From NCBI GenBank assembly GCA_030627905.1, contig DAOVRZ010000171.1, forward strand, positions 1-6,449: DNA of 6,449 nt. The letters are read 5' to 3'. How positions within the stretch are numbered: position 1 is the first letter of the stretch; each line of letters begins with the position of its first letter. The notes beneath the pieces were generated by a model. The model searched no databases. It had not been told where the DNA came from and was given only the letters and a program-made list of their open reading frames with translations. This document shows, in pieces, positions 1 through 5,547 of the stretch. The translations under genes and the position numbers were made by a program. The DNA comes from JAGMES01 sp023128035. Lineage in GTDB: Bacteria; Bacillota; Halanaerobiia; DY22613.

Positions 1-600
1 GGAACAGTCTGGACTTGGGGATATAATTATTTTGGTCAATTAGGGGATGGAACTACTTCTAATAAAACAACACCAGTTCAGGTATCAAATCTAAGTGATA
101 TCACAGCTATTGCTGCAGGTAGATATCATACGATAGCCTTAAAATCAGATGGAACAGTCTGGACTTGGGGAAATAATGAAATTGGTCAATTAGGGGATGG
201 AACTACCTCTCAGAAAACAACACCAGTTCAGGTATCAAATCTAAGTGATATCACAGCTATTGCTGCAGGAGATTATCATACGATAGCATTAAAATCAGAT
301 GGAACAGTCTGGACTTGGGGATATAATTGTTGTGGTCAATTAGGGGATGGAACTACCTCTCAGAAAACAACACCAGTTCAGGTATCAAATCTAAGTGATA
401 TCACAGCTATTGCTGCAGGAATTTTTCATACGATAGCCTTAAAATCAGATGGAACAGTCTGGACTTGGGGAAATAATGGACATGGTCAACTAGGAGATGG
501 AACTACTTCTCAGAAAACAACACCAGTTCAGGTATCAAATCTAAGTGATATCACAGCTATTGCTGCAGGATCTTTTCATACGATAGCCTTAAAATCAGAC
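1..600 (+). repeat. Four near-identical 150-bp tandem units inside the RCC1 gene
   Basis: Units start at 1, 151, 301 and 451. Codons 22-39 of the unit are identical in all four copies. Differences cluster at codon 8 (Tyr/Asn/Tyr/Asn), codon 10 (Tyr/Glu/Cys/Gly), codon 11 (Phe/Ile/Cys/His), codon 41 (Arg/Asp/Ile/Ser) and codon 42 (Tyr/Tyr/Phe/Phe). Codon 21 is Asn in unit 1 and Gln in the rest. The remaining changes are a few silent third-position or leucine-codon changes. Such identity suggests recent expansion or homogenisation by unequal recombination. The array may begin before the window. Confidence 0.97.
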
Positions 601-1764
601 AAAACTGTACAAGCTTGGGGAAATAATGACTATTGGCAACTCGGTGATCAAATATTTGCTAATAAAACACAACCGGTACAAGTATTAAATTTAAATCTTC
701 TATACCCTTTTAGACAAATATCTGCTGGTTATAATTGTACTATTATCAGAAAGAAAAATGGTACACTATGGAGCTGGGGCTCCAACTCCTACGGTAAATT
801 AGGTGATGGCTCTACAACAAGCAGATCAACTCCTCTTCAGATAGGTATATCTACCGATTGGAAAGAAGTCTTATCATATCTAGATTACACAGTCGCTCTC
901 AAAGAAGATGGTAGCCTTTGGGCATGGGGCTGCAATAAGTATGGACAATTAGGTAATGGTACCACTATAGATCAATATTCTCCAACTCAAATAGCTAGCG
1001 ATGCTGACTGGAAACAGGTAGTAGCAGGCTATAGACATACTATGGCAGTCAAAAATGAGGGTACACTTTGGGGATGGGGTTATAATTATTATGGAGAATT
1101 AGGTGATGGAACTAATATTGACAAACTTTCTCCCATTCAAATTGGCACTGACACTGATTGGAGAGATGTAACCATTGGTGCATATCATACAGTTGCCTTA
1201 AAAAATGATGGTAGCTTATGGGCTTGGGGTAAAAATAATGTTAATCAATTAGGTGATGGTACTTTAGTTAACAAAAATACCCCAATCAGAATAGGTACTG
1301 ACAATGATTGGAGTTCAATATCTACTATCGGATCACATACATTAGCATTAAAATCGGATGGAACCCTTTGGGGATGGGGTCATCAGTATAGAGGTGAATT
1401 AGGTGATGGAACTACTACTCGCAGAGCAACGCCAGTACAAATTGGAACAGATGCAGATTGGAAGAGCGTTTCAGCGATCTTTAATCATACTGCAGCAATA
1501 AAAAATGATGGTAGCTTATGGACATGGGGTTGGAATTTTTATGGACAGTTAGGCAATGGTTCTACAATCGATAGTTATTCACCTGTTCGAGTAGGAATTG
1601 ATAATGATTGGGTTGATGTTACAGGTGGAGATGCACATACTATTGCTGTTAAAGAAGATGGTAGTATGTGGGCTTGGGGTTTTAATAGCTTCGGACAATT
1701 GGGTGATGGTACAAAAGTAAATCAAACTTTACCTATTTGTGTAATGCCAGAAGATACTTTTTAG
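1..1764 (+). CDS. RCC1-repeat (beta-propeller) protein, 5' partial
   Basis: The frame is open from base 1 to the TAG at 1762-1764 (587 codons visible) and the true start lies left of the window; ATG 1042 is an internal Met, since the same repeats continue upstream without a stop. The product is a run of twelve RCC1 repeats of the form G-[TS]-[VL]-W-x-W-G-x-N-x-x-G-Q-L-G-D-G-T, then P-[VI]-Q, then A-x-G-x-x-H-T-x-A-L-K-x-D. Every unit is 50 codons except the fifth (53). RCC1 repeats fold as seven-bladed propellers, so units 6-12 would make one complete C-terminal propeller and units 1-5 belong to an earlier one. The protein ends 12 residues after its last P, with no visible anchor or sorting signal. 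Bacterial RCC1 arrays are often secreted or surface proteins with binding roles; location and ligand cannot be seen here because the N-terminus is missing. The family call is firm, the function unknown. Confidence 0.95.
   Translation, partial: GTVWTWGYNYFGQLGDGTTSNKTTPVQVSNLSDITAIAAGRYHTIALKSDGTVWTWGNNEIGQLGDGTTSQKTTPVQVSNLSDITAIAAGDYHTIALKSDGTVWTWGYNCCGQLGDGTTSQKTTPVQVSNLSDITAIAAGIFHTIALKSDGTVWTWGNNGHGQLGDGTTSQKTTPVQVSNLSDITAIAAGSFHTIALKSDKTVQAWGNNDYWQLGDQIFANKTQPVQVLNLNLLYPFRQISAGYNCTIIRKKNGTLWSWGSNSYGKLGDGSTTSRSTPLQIGISTDWKEVLSYLDYTVALKEDGSLWAWGCNKYGQLGNGTTIDQYSPTQIASDADWKQVVAGYRHTMAVKNEGTLWGWGYNYYGELGDGTNIDKLSPIQIGTDTDWRDVTIGAYHTVALKNDGSLWAWGKNNVNQLGDGTLVNKNTPIRIGTDNDWSSISTIGSHTLALKSDGTLWGWGHQYRGELGDGTTTRRATPVQIGTDADWKSVSAIFNHTAAIKNDGSLWTWGWNFYGQLGNGSTIDSYSPVRVGIDNDWVDVTGGDAHTIAVKEDGSMWAWGFNSFGQLGDGTKVNQTLPICVMPEDTF
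760..1764 (+). repeat. Seven diverged 150-bp RCC1 units (putative C-terminal propeller)
   Basis: Units start at 760, 910, 1060, 1210, 1360, 1510 and 1660; the last is incomplete and ends in the stop. They keep an exact 50-codon spacing. They differ from the upstream type by G-[TS]-L-W-[AGST]-W-G at the start and by an I-G-[TI]-[DS]-x-D-W stretch in the linker, where units 1-4 have V-S-N-L-S-D-I. Their DNA is clearly diverged from one another. Seven units match one RCC1 propeller. Unit 5 (601-759) is a transitional, longer unit between the two arrays. Confidence 0.9.
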
Positions 1765-1800
1765 TAGAGTAAGCCACCCTTCGGGGACGATTCAAAAATT

Positions 1801-1829
1801 AACCTCCGCTCTATTTAGCGGAGGTTTTG
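1801..1829 (+). terminator. Hairpin terminator after the RCC1 gene
   Basis: A perfect 10-bp stem (aacctccgct at 1801-1810, agcggaggtt at 1817-1826) has a 6-base loop and runs into a short T stretch. It lies 37 bp after the RCC1 stop. The other strand also has a T-rich tail (ttaattttt), so it may work in both directions. Confidence 0.85.
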
Positions 1830-1947
1830 CAGAAAAAAAGTTAGTTTTTTTCAGACCTAAAAAAGGACATAACATACTAGACCATCGAAAAACACGAACA
1901 ATGGTTTATAATTTGGATTTTATGAAAAAAGTTTTATGCTACCATAA

Positions 1948-2215
1948 GTTGATGCTTATGCTACAAAAGGTTATCTTTGCATTGGTGGACTAATCATAAT
2001 ATATCCTAAAGGTATTCGCATTAGTGTAAAAGATTTCTCTCAACACATTACTATGATTGATGTCATTTTTATGTACGGATGTTTTGTTAGATACGGAGAT
2101 AATTCTTGAATATTACAGTAAACGTTGGCCTATCGAAATATTTCAAGAAAAGGGTAATCTGGGTCTTGATAAATATCAAATAGACTCTATTTTAAAATTA
2201 TTAAAGATATCATAG
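1948..2215 (+). pseudogene. Remnant of an IS4-type (YREK) DDE transposase
   Basis: Two frames carry adjacent pieces of one transposase. Frame 1 (1948-2106) reads DAYATKGYLCIGG, then IIYPKGIRISVKDFSQHI, and ends at a TGA at 2107-2109. A +1 frame (2102-2215) reads ILEYYSKRWPIEIFQEK, then GNLGLDKYQI, and ends at TAG 2213-2215. The Y-x2-R-x3-E part of the IS4 YREK signature is clear, and its Glu is the third catalytic acid of the DDE triad. The K that should follow at E-x6-K is shifted by about two residues, as if six bases were lost. The segment between the two pieces is shorter than expected. The N-terminal part with the first catalytic Asp is absent, and stops (for example TAA 1945-1947) lie just upstream. 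It cannot make an active enzyme. Terminal inverted repeats and a target duplication were not found. Confidence 0.75.
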
Positions 2216-2328
2216 GGTGAAGTGTATTCTTGAACTGTAAAATAATGTAATGAGTTTTGCTCATTTATAGTTATAAGATTAAATATCTGATATTAGTAAT
2301 TTGAACCAATATTAGAAGAAACAGGATT

Positions 2329-2446
2329 TTTATCTTTTGAGTTAAGACCCCCACTTCTATAAGTGGGGGGAATTGTTTTTAATCTTCAGTGGGGGTAGAA
2401 TCCCCTACTGAAGCCCCAATGTTCAGCTTTAGCTGGACGAGTTCAC
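2329..2446 (+). mobile_element. 118-bp structured element, IS200/IS605-like right end (copy 1)
   Basis: The element holds three hairpins in order: 2348-2369 (9-bp stem, loop CTAT); 2384-2413 (cttcagtggggg paired with cccctactgaag, 12 bp with one G-T wobble, 6-base loop); and 2421-2438 (gttcagct / agctggac, 8 bp with one wobble, TT loop). It ends in gacgagttcac. An inverted copy with 115/118 identity is at 6310-6427, and similarity stops sharply at both edges, so it is a defined mobile unit. Subterminal hairpins without long terminal inverted repeats are typical of IS200/IS605 right ends, which also encode the TnpB-associated omega/reRNA scaffold. That assignment is inference: no tnpA or tnpB gene is present upstream of this copy. 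It could instead be a non-autonomous (PATE-like) derivative. Confidence 0.7.
2348..2380 (+). terminator. Hairpin with T-rich tail inside element copy 1
   Basis: A strong 9-bp G/C-rich stem (2348-2356 with 2361-2369) is followed by aattgttttt, which looks like a rho-independent terminator reading rightward. It may end transcripts arriving from the transposase remnant, or it may be part of the element's guide-RNA fold. The two roles cannot be separated from sequence. Confidence 0.35.
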
Positions 2447-2521
2447 TTTAGATTTTGAAACTAATTTTATTATTTTAGAAGTGGCGAGTCTAAAGGAAAC
2501 TAACTTTCAATGATGAATATA

Positions 2522-2527
2522 TATAAT
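2522..2527 (+). promoter_or_regulatory. Candidate -10 box upstream of the ATPase gene
   Basis: TATAAT matches the sigma-A consensus 55 bp before the start codon. No good TTGACA-like -35 box sits at 16-18 bp, and the region is very AT-rich, so a chance match is quite possible. Confidence 0.25.
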
Positions 2528-2570
2528 ATTAAGTTTAAAAAAAGAGGAAAATGTACATTAACAATTACTT

Positions 2571-2575
2571 GGAGG
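2571..2575 (+). promoter_or_regulatory. Ribosome binding site deciding the ATPase start
   Basis: GGAGG lies 7 bases before ATG 2583 and 4 bases before the in-frame ATG 2580. The spacing favours 2583. This strong site shows that translation was meant to begin here, about 80 codons before the GTG at 2822 that opens the long uninterrupted frame. Confidence 0.75.
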
Positions 2576-2582
2576 GATTATG

Positions 2583-3700
2583 ATGCAAGAAAAAATAAAG
2601 CAAGTTATCTCAAATCTAAATCCAACAAAACCCCTTATTAAAGATTATGAAATAGAGAGTTATTACGTTAGCATGGAAACTCCAACAAAGCTTTAGCAAT
2701 ATCACGATATATTGAAGTATTTGATGATAAATCTTTTATTTTTGTTTCAGGAGCTATTGGTATTGGTAAAACAACAGAATTATATAGATTAAGAAATTTT
2801 TTAATAGATCAAGAAGTTTTAGTGGTTTTTCCAGAAAACATATCTATTGAATTAGATTTAGATCAACTTAATGTTAATGATTTATTAATTTATTTAGTTA
2901 ATTATATTCAAATGTTTATTTCTGAAGAAACGTCTAGGAAAAGATATGTTCAAGATGATGTTGAAGATATAGAGACTTTTATAAAATTATTTAATAATGA
3001 TATAGCTAAAATTAAAAGCAAATACAAAAACATTACCTTTATATTAGATGATTTTGAAAAAATACCATTTAAGTGTTTTACAGATTTTATATTAGAGTTT
3101 GTCCCAATTTCACGTACTATAGAAGCTAATTTTATTATGTCGGTTAAACTTCAAACTTTTTTTGATGATAGTTTATTGGATATACGAGAAAAAAATATAA
3201 GTAAACATTATATTATCCCAGCAGTTCATATTGTAGATAGAAATGGAGAAAGAAATATTGAAAATATCTTATTTTTAAAAGAAATTATTAAAAGAAGATT
3301 AGGAGAGTTTGAAATTGAGGAACATTTTCTAGATCAAATCGTTAAGTATTCTGGTGGAGTTACAAGGGTTCTTATTAATTTAGTAAGGGGAATTTTAGTA
3401 TCAGCTTTTACTAACGGTCGAGATTATGTAAATAGTCAAGATGTAAGAGAATCATTTAATGACTATTATAATGAATATCAACGAAGAATTTATAGTGATG
3501 ATATTAAAGAGTTGAAGATGATTAATCGCGATAAAAGAATTGACCCTAGTAATGCACATTTTTTAGATAAACTTATAGTTTTAGAATATGCTGATCAAAA
3601 AAGATGGTATGAGGTTCATCCAATTGTGAACTCAATTTTAGAAGAAAATAAATCAAAATTAGAAAATATCTTATTGGGAGACAGTCAAGATGAAGATTAA
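2583..3700 (+). pseudogene. P-loop AAA-type ATPase, broken by a frameshift near 2670
   Basis: The first frame runs from ATG 2583 through YEIESYYV to a TAG at 2694-2696. The homologous continuation (HGNSNKALAISRYIEVF) opens one frame over at 2672, just after a TAG at 2669-2671, and runs to TAA 3698-3700. Losing one base near 2670 explains this; adding it back gives about 372 residues. In that numbering Walker A is G57-A-I-G-I-G-K-T-T65, Walker B is FILDDFEK with D156-D157, a strand with FIMSVK near 185 fits sensor 1, and SGGVTRVL (257-264) resembles the sensor 2/lid helix of ORC/STAND-like AAA ATPases. A C-terminal winged-helix-like segment holds WYEVHP (342-347). From memory these features match a family of stand-alone bacterial AAA ATPases of unknown role. 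The 292-codon frame from GTG 2822 lacks Walker A and should not hydrolyse ATP. The rest of the frame is undamaged, so the lesion is recent or a sequencing error. Confidence 0.8.
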
Positions 3701-3761
3701 AAATGTAAAACAGTTAGACTTTGATAATTTTCCCTCTTTCAAAGAGGGATTCGTTTTTTGA
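3690..3761 (+). pseudogene. 23-codon ORF overlapping the ATPase end; likely stump of a lost partner gene
   Basis: ATG 3690 overlaps the last 11 bases of the ATPase gene and has GGGAG at 3676-3680, 9 bases upstream, a typical layout for a translationally coupled second gene. The peptide (MKIKNVKQLDFDNFPSFKEG, then three residues) runs straight through the terminator hairpin at 3731-3749 and stops at TGA 3759-3761. Real genes rarely end inside their own terminator stem, so I read it as the 5' remnant of a partner gene whose body was deleted. A chance ORF or short leader peptide cannot be excluded. No known family is recognised in so short a piece. Confidence 0.35.
3731..3759 (+). terminator. 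Rho-independent terminator between the ATPase and satD genes
   Basis: A 9-bp stem (tccctcttt 3731-3739, aaagaggga 3741-3749) with a tight loop is followed by ttcgtttttt. It closes the ATPase transcript and implies that the SatD/DUF3307 pair has its own promoter, which I could not pick out in the 29 bp before ATG 3789. Confidence 0.85.
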
Positions 3762-3775
3762 AAATTGATTTACAT

Positions 3776-3779
3776 AGGA
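3776..3779 (+). promoter_or_regulatory. Ribosome binding site favouring ATG 3789 for satD
   Basis: AGGA sits 9 bases before ATG 3789. The frame could extend to a TTG at 3765, but that start has no purine-rich site and lies against the terminator, so 3789 is preferred. Confidence 0.55.
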
Positions 3780-3788
3780 TGTGAAACT

Positions 3789-4460
3789 ATGAGATATTGT
3801 GTAATTACTCTAGATCTGATCAAATCTCGTCAGCTAAATGATCGAAAGGAAGTTCAAGAAGAGCTTAAAGAAGCTTTAAAGATTATTAATTCGAAATATG
3901 GTCAATCTCTTGAAGTTCCATTTGATTTTACTTTAGGCGATGAAGTCCAGGGAGTATTGAAGAATTTGCAGAACAGTTATCCTTTAATTCAGGATTTTCA
4001 GCGTTTGTTTGGATATCACTTTTATACTGGGGTTGGCTATGGAGAGATTCTCACAAAGATGAGTGAGCGCAGTGGTGCGATGGATGGGCCAGCTTTTCAT
4101 TTAGCCCGTGAAGGCGTAGAGAGTCTTAAAGAAAGATATGCACATCAGCATCGAAAGAATCGGTTCATACCTTTGATTTATTATTCCTTTTCTGATTCAC
4201 AATTAACTAACTTAGTGAATGGTTATCTGCAGATGATTGAACTTTTAAAATATAAGATGACAGAAAAACAGAGAGAGGTTTATTGGTTTCTAATGGAGTT
4301 GGATACATATAGTGAAATTGCAGATTATCTGAATCAATCAAAATCAGCTATAACTCAAAAGATTCAAGCTGGTAATGTAGAAGAGGTTCGAACAGGTGAA
4401 AAAGGATTTATTCAGTTTTTGGATTGGGTTGAGAAAGTTCAAAAGAATGGAGGAGAGTAG
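3789..4460 (+). CDS. SatD family protein (nucleotide cyclase-like domain plus helix-turn-helix)
   Basis: The product is 223 residues, soluble, with no signal peptide. The N-terminal pattern VITLDLIKSR (Asp9), FTLGDEVQG (Gly50-Asp51-Glu52), GVGYGEI (81-87) and MDGPAFHLAREG (98-109) is that of the SatD family. SatD is named from the secretion and acid tolerance locus of Streptococcus mutans; its biochemical activity is not settled to my knowledge. The spacing of an early Asp, a GDE turn, a G-x-G-x-G strand and a G-P-A-x-x-x-A-R helix also parallels the palm fold of class III nucleotidyl cyclases and GGDEF domains; this is inference. Residues about 157-196 (TEKQREVYWFL then YSEIADYLNQSKSAITQKI) form a sigma-region-4-like helix-turn-helix, suggesting DNA binding. 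The gene directly precedes the DUF3307-type membrane protein gene with a 3-base gap, forming an operon. Family call strong; function open. Confidence 0.85.
   Translation: MRYCVITLDLIKSRQLNDRKEVQEELKEALKIINSKYGQSLEVPFDFTLGDEVQGVLKNLQNSYPLIQDFQRLFGYHFYTGVGYGEILTKMSERSGAMDGPAFHLAREGVESLKERYAHQHRKNRFIPLIYYSFSDSQLTNLVNGYLQMIELLKYKMTEKQREVYWFLMELDTYSEIADYLNQSKSAITQKIQAGNVEEVRTGEKGFIQFLDWVEKVQKNGGE
4449..4455 (+). promoter_or_regulatory. Ribosome binding site inside the end of satD
   Basis: GGAGGAG is embedded in the last codons of satD, 8 bases before ATG 4464. It supports this start for the membrane protein and translational coupling of the pair. Confidence 0.85.
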
Positions 4461-4463
4461 AAA

Positions 4464-5204
4464 ATGCTTTTAGCTGAAGTGATGGGGTTGTTTGTTGCTT
4501 ATTCTGTAGTGGAGTATATTTTTAGAGAAAAGTTAAATTTAATTTTAAGGACATTTGTTTTTATGGTAGTTATGTTGGCTGAATTTATGGTAGTTGGGAT
4601 ATGGCCAAGTGAATATATTGCTATTCCTATTTCTGGTATTACATATCTAGTGATTTCAATCATAATGGATAAATTTATTCGAAGTAAAAAGGGTAAAGAG
4701 TTTAAAATTTTTATGATCAAACAGAGTTTTCAAATTTTCATAATATCGATTGCTTTTTTATTTGCGGCAGTAAGTTTTTATCCAGTAACTGCAACCTGGC
4801 AAGGATTTTGGCATAATCATATGAGATGGGAGTTAATACTTTTGATTGTGATTGCTAACATTTGGTTAGCTCCTCGTTTAATCCGCACTGTCTTAAATGA
4901 TTTGACTCATAAAACCTGTGAAGTGAGAGGCGGAGGTAAAATAGAGGAGCATTTAGAAGATGGTGGTGCATATCATGCAGGAACATTGATTGGGATTCTA
5001 GAACGTCTTTTGATTTTAACAATTCTCTTATTATCAGGTGGTCTTAATATTAGTGTTATTGGATTTCTTTTAGGAACTAAATCTCTAGCTCGTTTTAAAA
5101 AGTTTGATAATCAGGAGTTTGTGGAATACTTTATTGTGGGGACAATGACGAGTGTGTTATTTGCTTTGGTTTCGGTATTGCCTTTATATTTTATGGGTAT
5201 ATGA
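4464..5204 (+). CDS. Polytopic membrane protein, DUF3307 type, partner of SatD
   Basis: This 246-residue protein is very hydrophobic. Membrane segments lie near residues 2-19, 27-46, 50-68, 88-106, 121-138, 173-191, 194-205 (short) and 223-244, about seven or eight in all. A basic cytoplasmic-looking loop follows the third (DKFIRSKKGKEFK), and a hydrophilic loop at about 141-170 (NDLTHKTCEVRGGGKIEEHL, then EDGGAYH) precedes the best conserved part: AGTLIGILERL (172-182), GTKSLARFKKF (204-214) and EYFIVGT (221-227). That C-terminal signature is what I associate with longer DUF3307 proteins, which commonly sit beside SatD genes. The usual N-terminal DUF3307 His/Asp/Gln motif is not evident, so the N-terminal half is diverged. 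No catalytic motif is recognisable; transport, sensing or effector roles are all possible. No terminator is visible after it. Confidence 0.75.
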   Translation: MLLAEVMGLFVAYSVVEYIFREKLNLILRTFVFMVVMLAEFMVVGIWPSEYIAIPISGITYLVISIIMDKFIRSKKGKEFKIFMIKQSFQIFIISIAFLFAAVSFYPVTATWQGFWHNHMRWELILLIVIANIWLAPRLIRTVLNDLTHKTCEVRGGGKIEEHLEDGGAYHAGTLIGILERLLILTILLLSGGLNISVIGFLLGTKSLARFKKFDNQEFVEYFIVGTMTSVLFALVSVLPLYFMGI

Positions 5205-5223
5205 AAGTTTTGCTGCTTGTTAG

Positions 5224-5547
5224 AAGGTATGTATATACTTAAAAAACGTTCCTTCAAAAGTCAGCTTTGCATTTAATACTGAGTATAATTCCTTAGTTGA
5301 ATTAAAGGGTCAACAATACTCTTCAAGGAAACATGAAAAAATTAAAGAATATCTAATGCCATTATTAAATGTTCAACGTAAAGGGTTTGGTTTATTATTA
5401 CGAGTAATTAAAGAAAAACCTAATTATATTCAATAAAAAAACAATTATTTCAAAACAATTTCAACTCCCAATGCTGTAATTCAAACATTTTTGAATATAT
5501 TAGAAAGACGTATTGAGGAGCTAAATGAGAGTTTTGATGATATTTAG
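5224..5547 (+). pseudogene. Unidentified gene fragment with an in-frame stop
   Basis: One frame reads protein-like sequence from just after TAG 5221-5223 to TAG 5545-5547, broken by TAA 5434-5436. The first part includes FNTEYNSLVELKGQQYSSRK and RKGFGLLLRVIKEKPNYIQ. The second part includes NAVIQTFLNILERRIEELNE, which is helical and charged. There is no ATG with a ribosome binding site near the beginning, so the 5' part of the gene is missing. Two pieces in the same frame suggest one decayed gene of about 107 visible codons. I do not recognise the family. Its end overlaps the start of the next fragment by a few bases, marking a deletion or insertion junction near 5541-5547. Confidence 0.5.

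Noticed and set aside
1..600. CRISPR array from regular repeats
   Set aside because: The 150-bp period is coding throughout, the repeats are contiguous without unique spacers, and the translation is RCC1.
1..600. Diversity-generating retroelement variable region
   Set aside because: The varied codons do not follow adenine-only substitution from a visible template, and no reverse transcriptase or template repeat is in the window.
1042..1764. A separate 240-residue gene starting at ATG 1042
   Set aside because: The same frame is open to base 1 with the same repeats, and no ribosome binding site precedes 1042.
2216..2328. A tnpB gene body upstream of element copy 1
   Set aside because: Every frame is closed by stops (for example the TAG TAA pair just before the FEP reading), and no RuvC-like motif is visible.
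2660..2700. Programmed ribosomal frameshift in the ATPase gene
   Set aside because: No X-XXY-YYZ slippery site or following stimulatory hairpin is evident; a simple one-base deletion is the easier reading.
4499..4720. Minus-strand ORF of 73 codons
   Set aside because: It lies wholly inside the membrane protein gene on the opposite strand, has no ribosome binding site and shows no recognisable domain; it is a shadow of hydrophobic codons.
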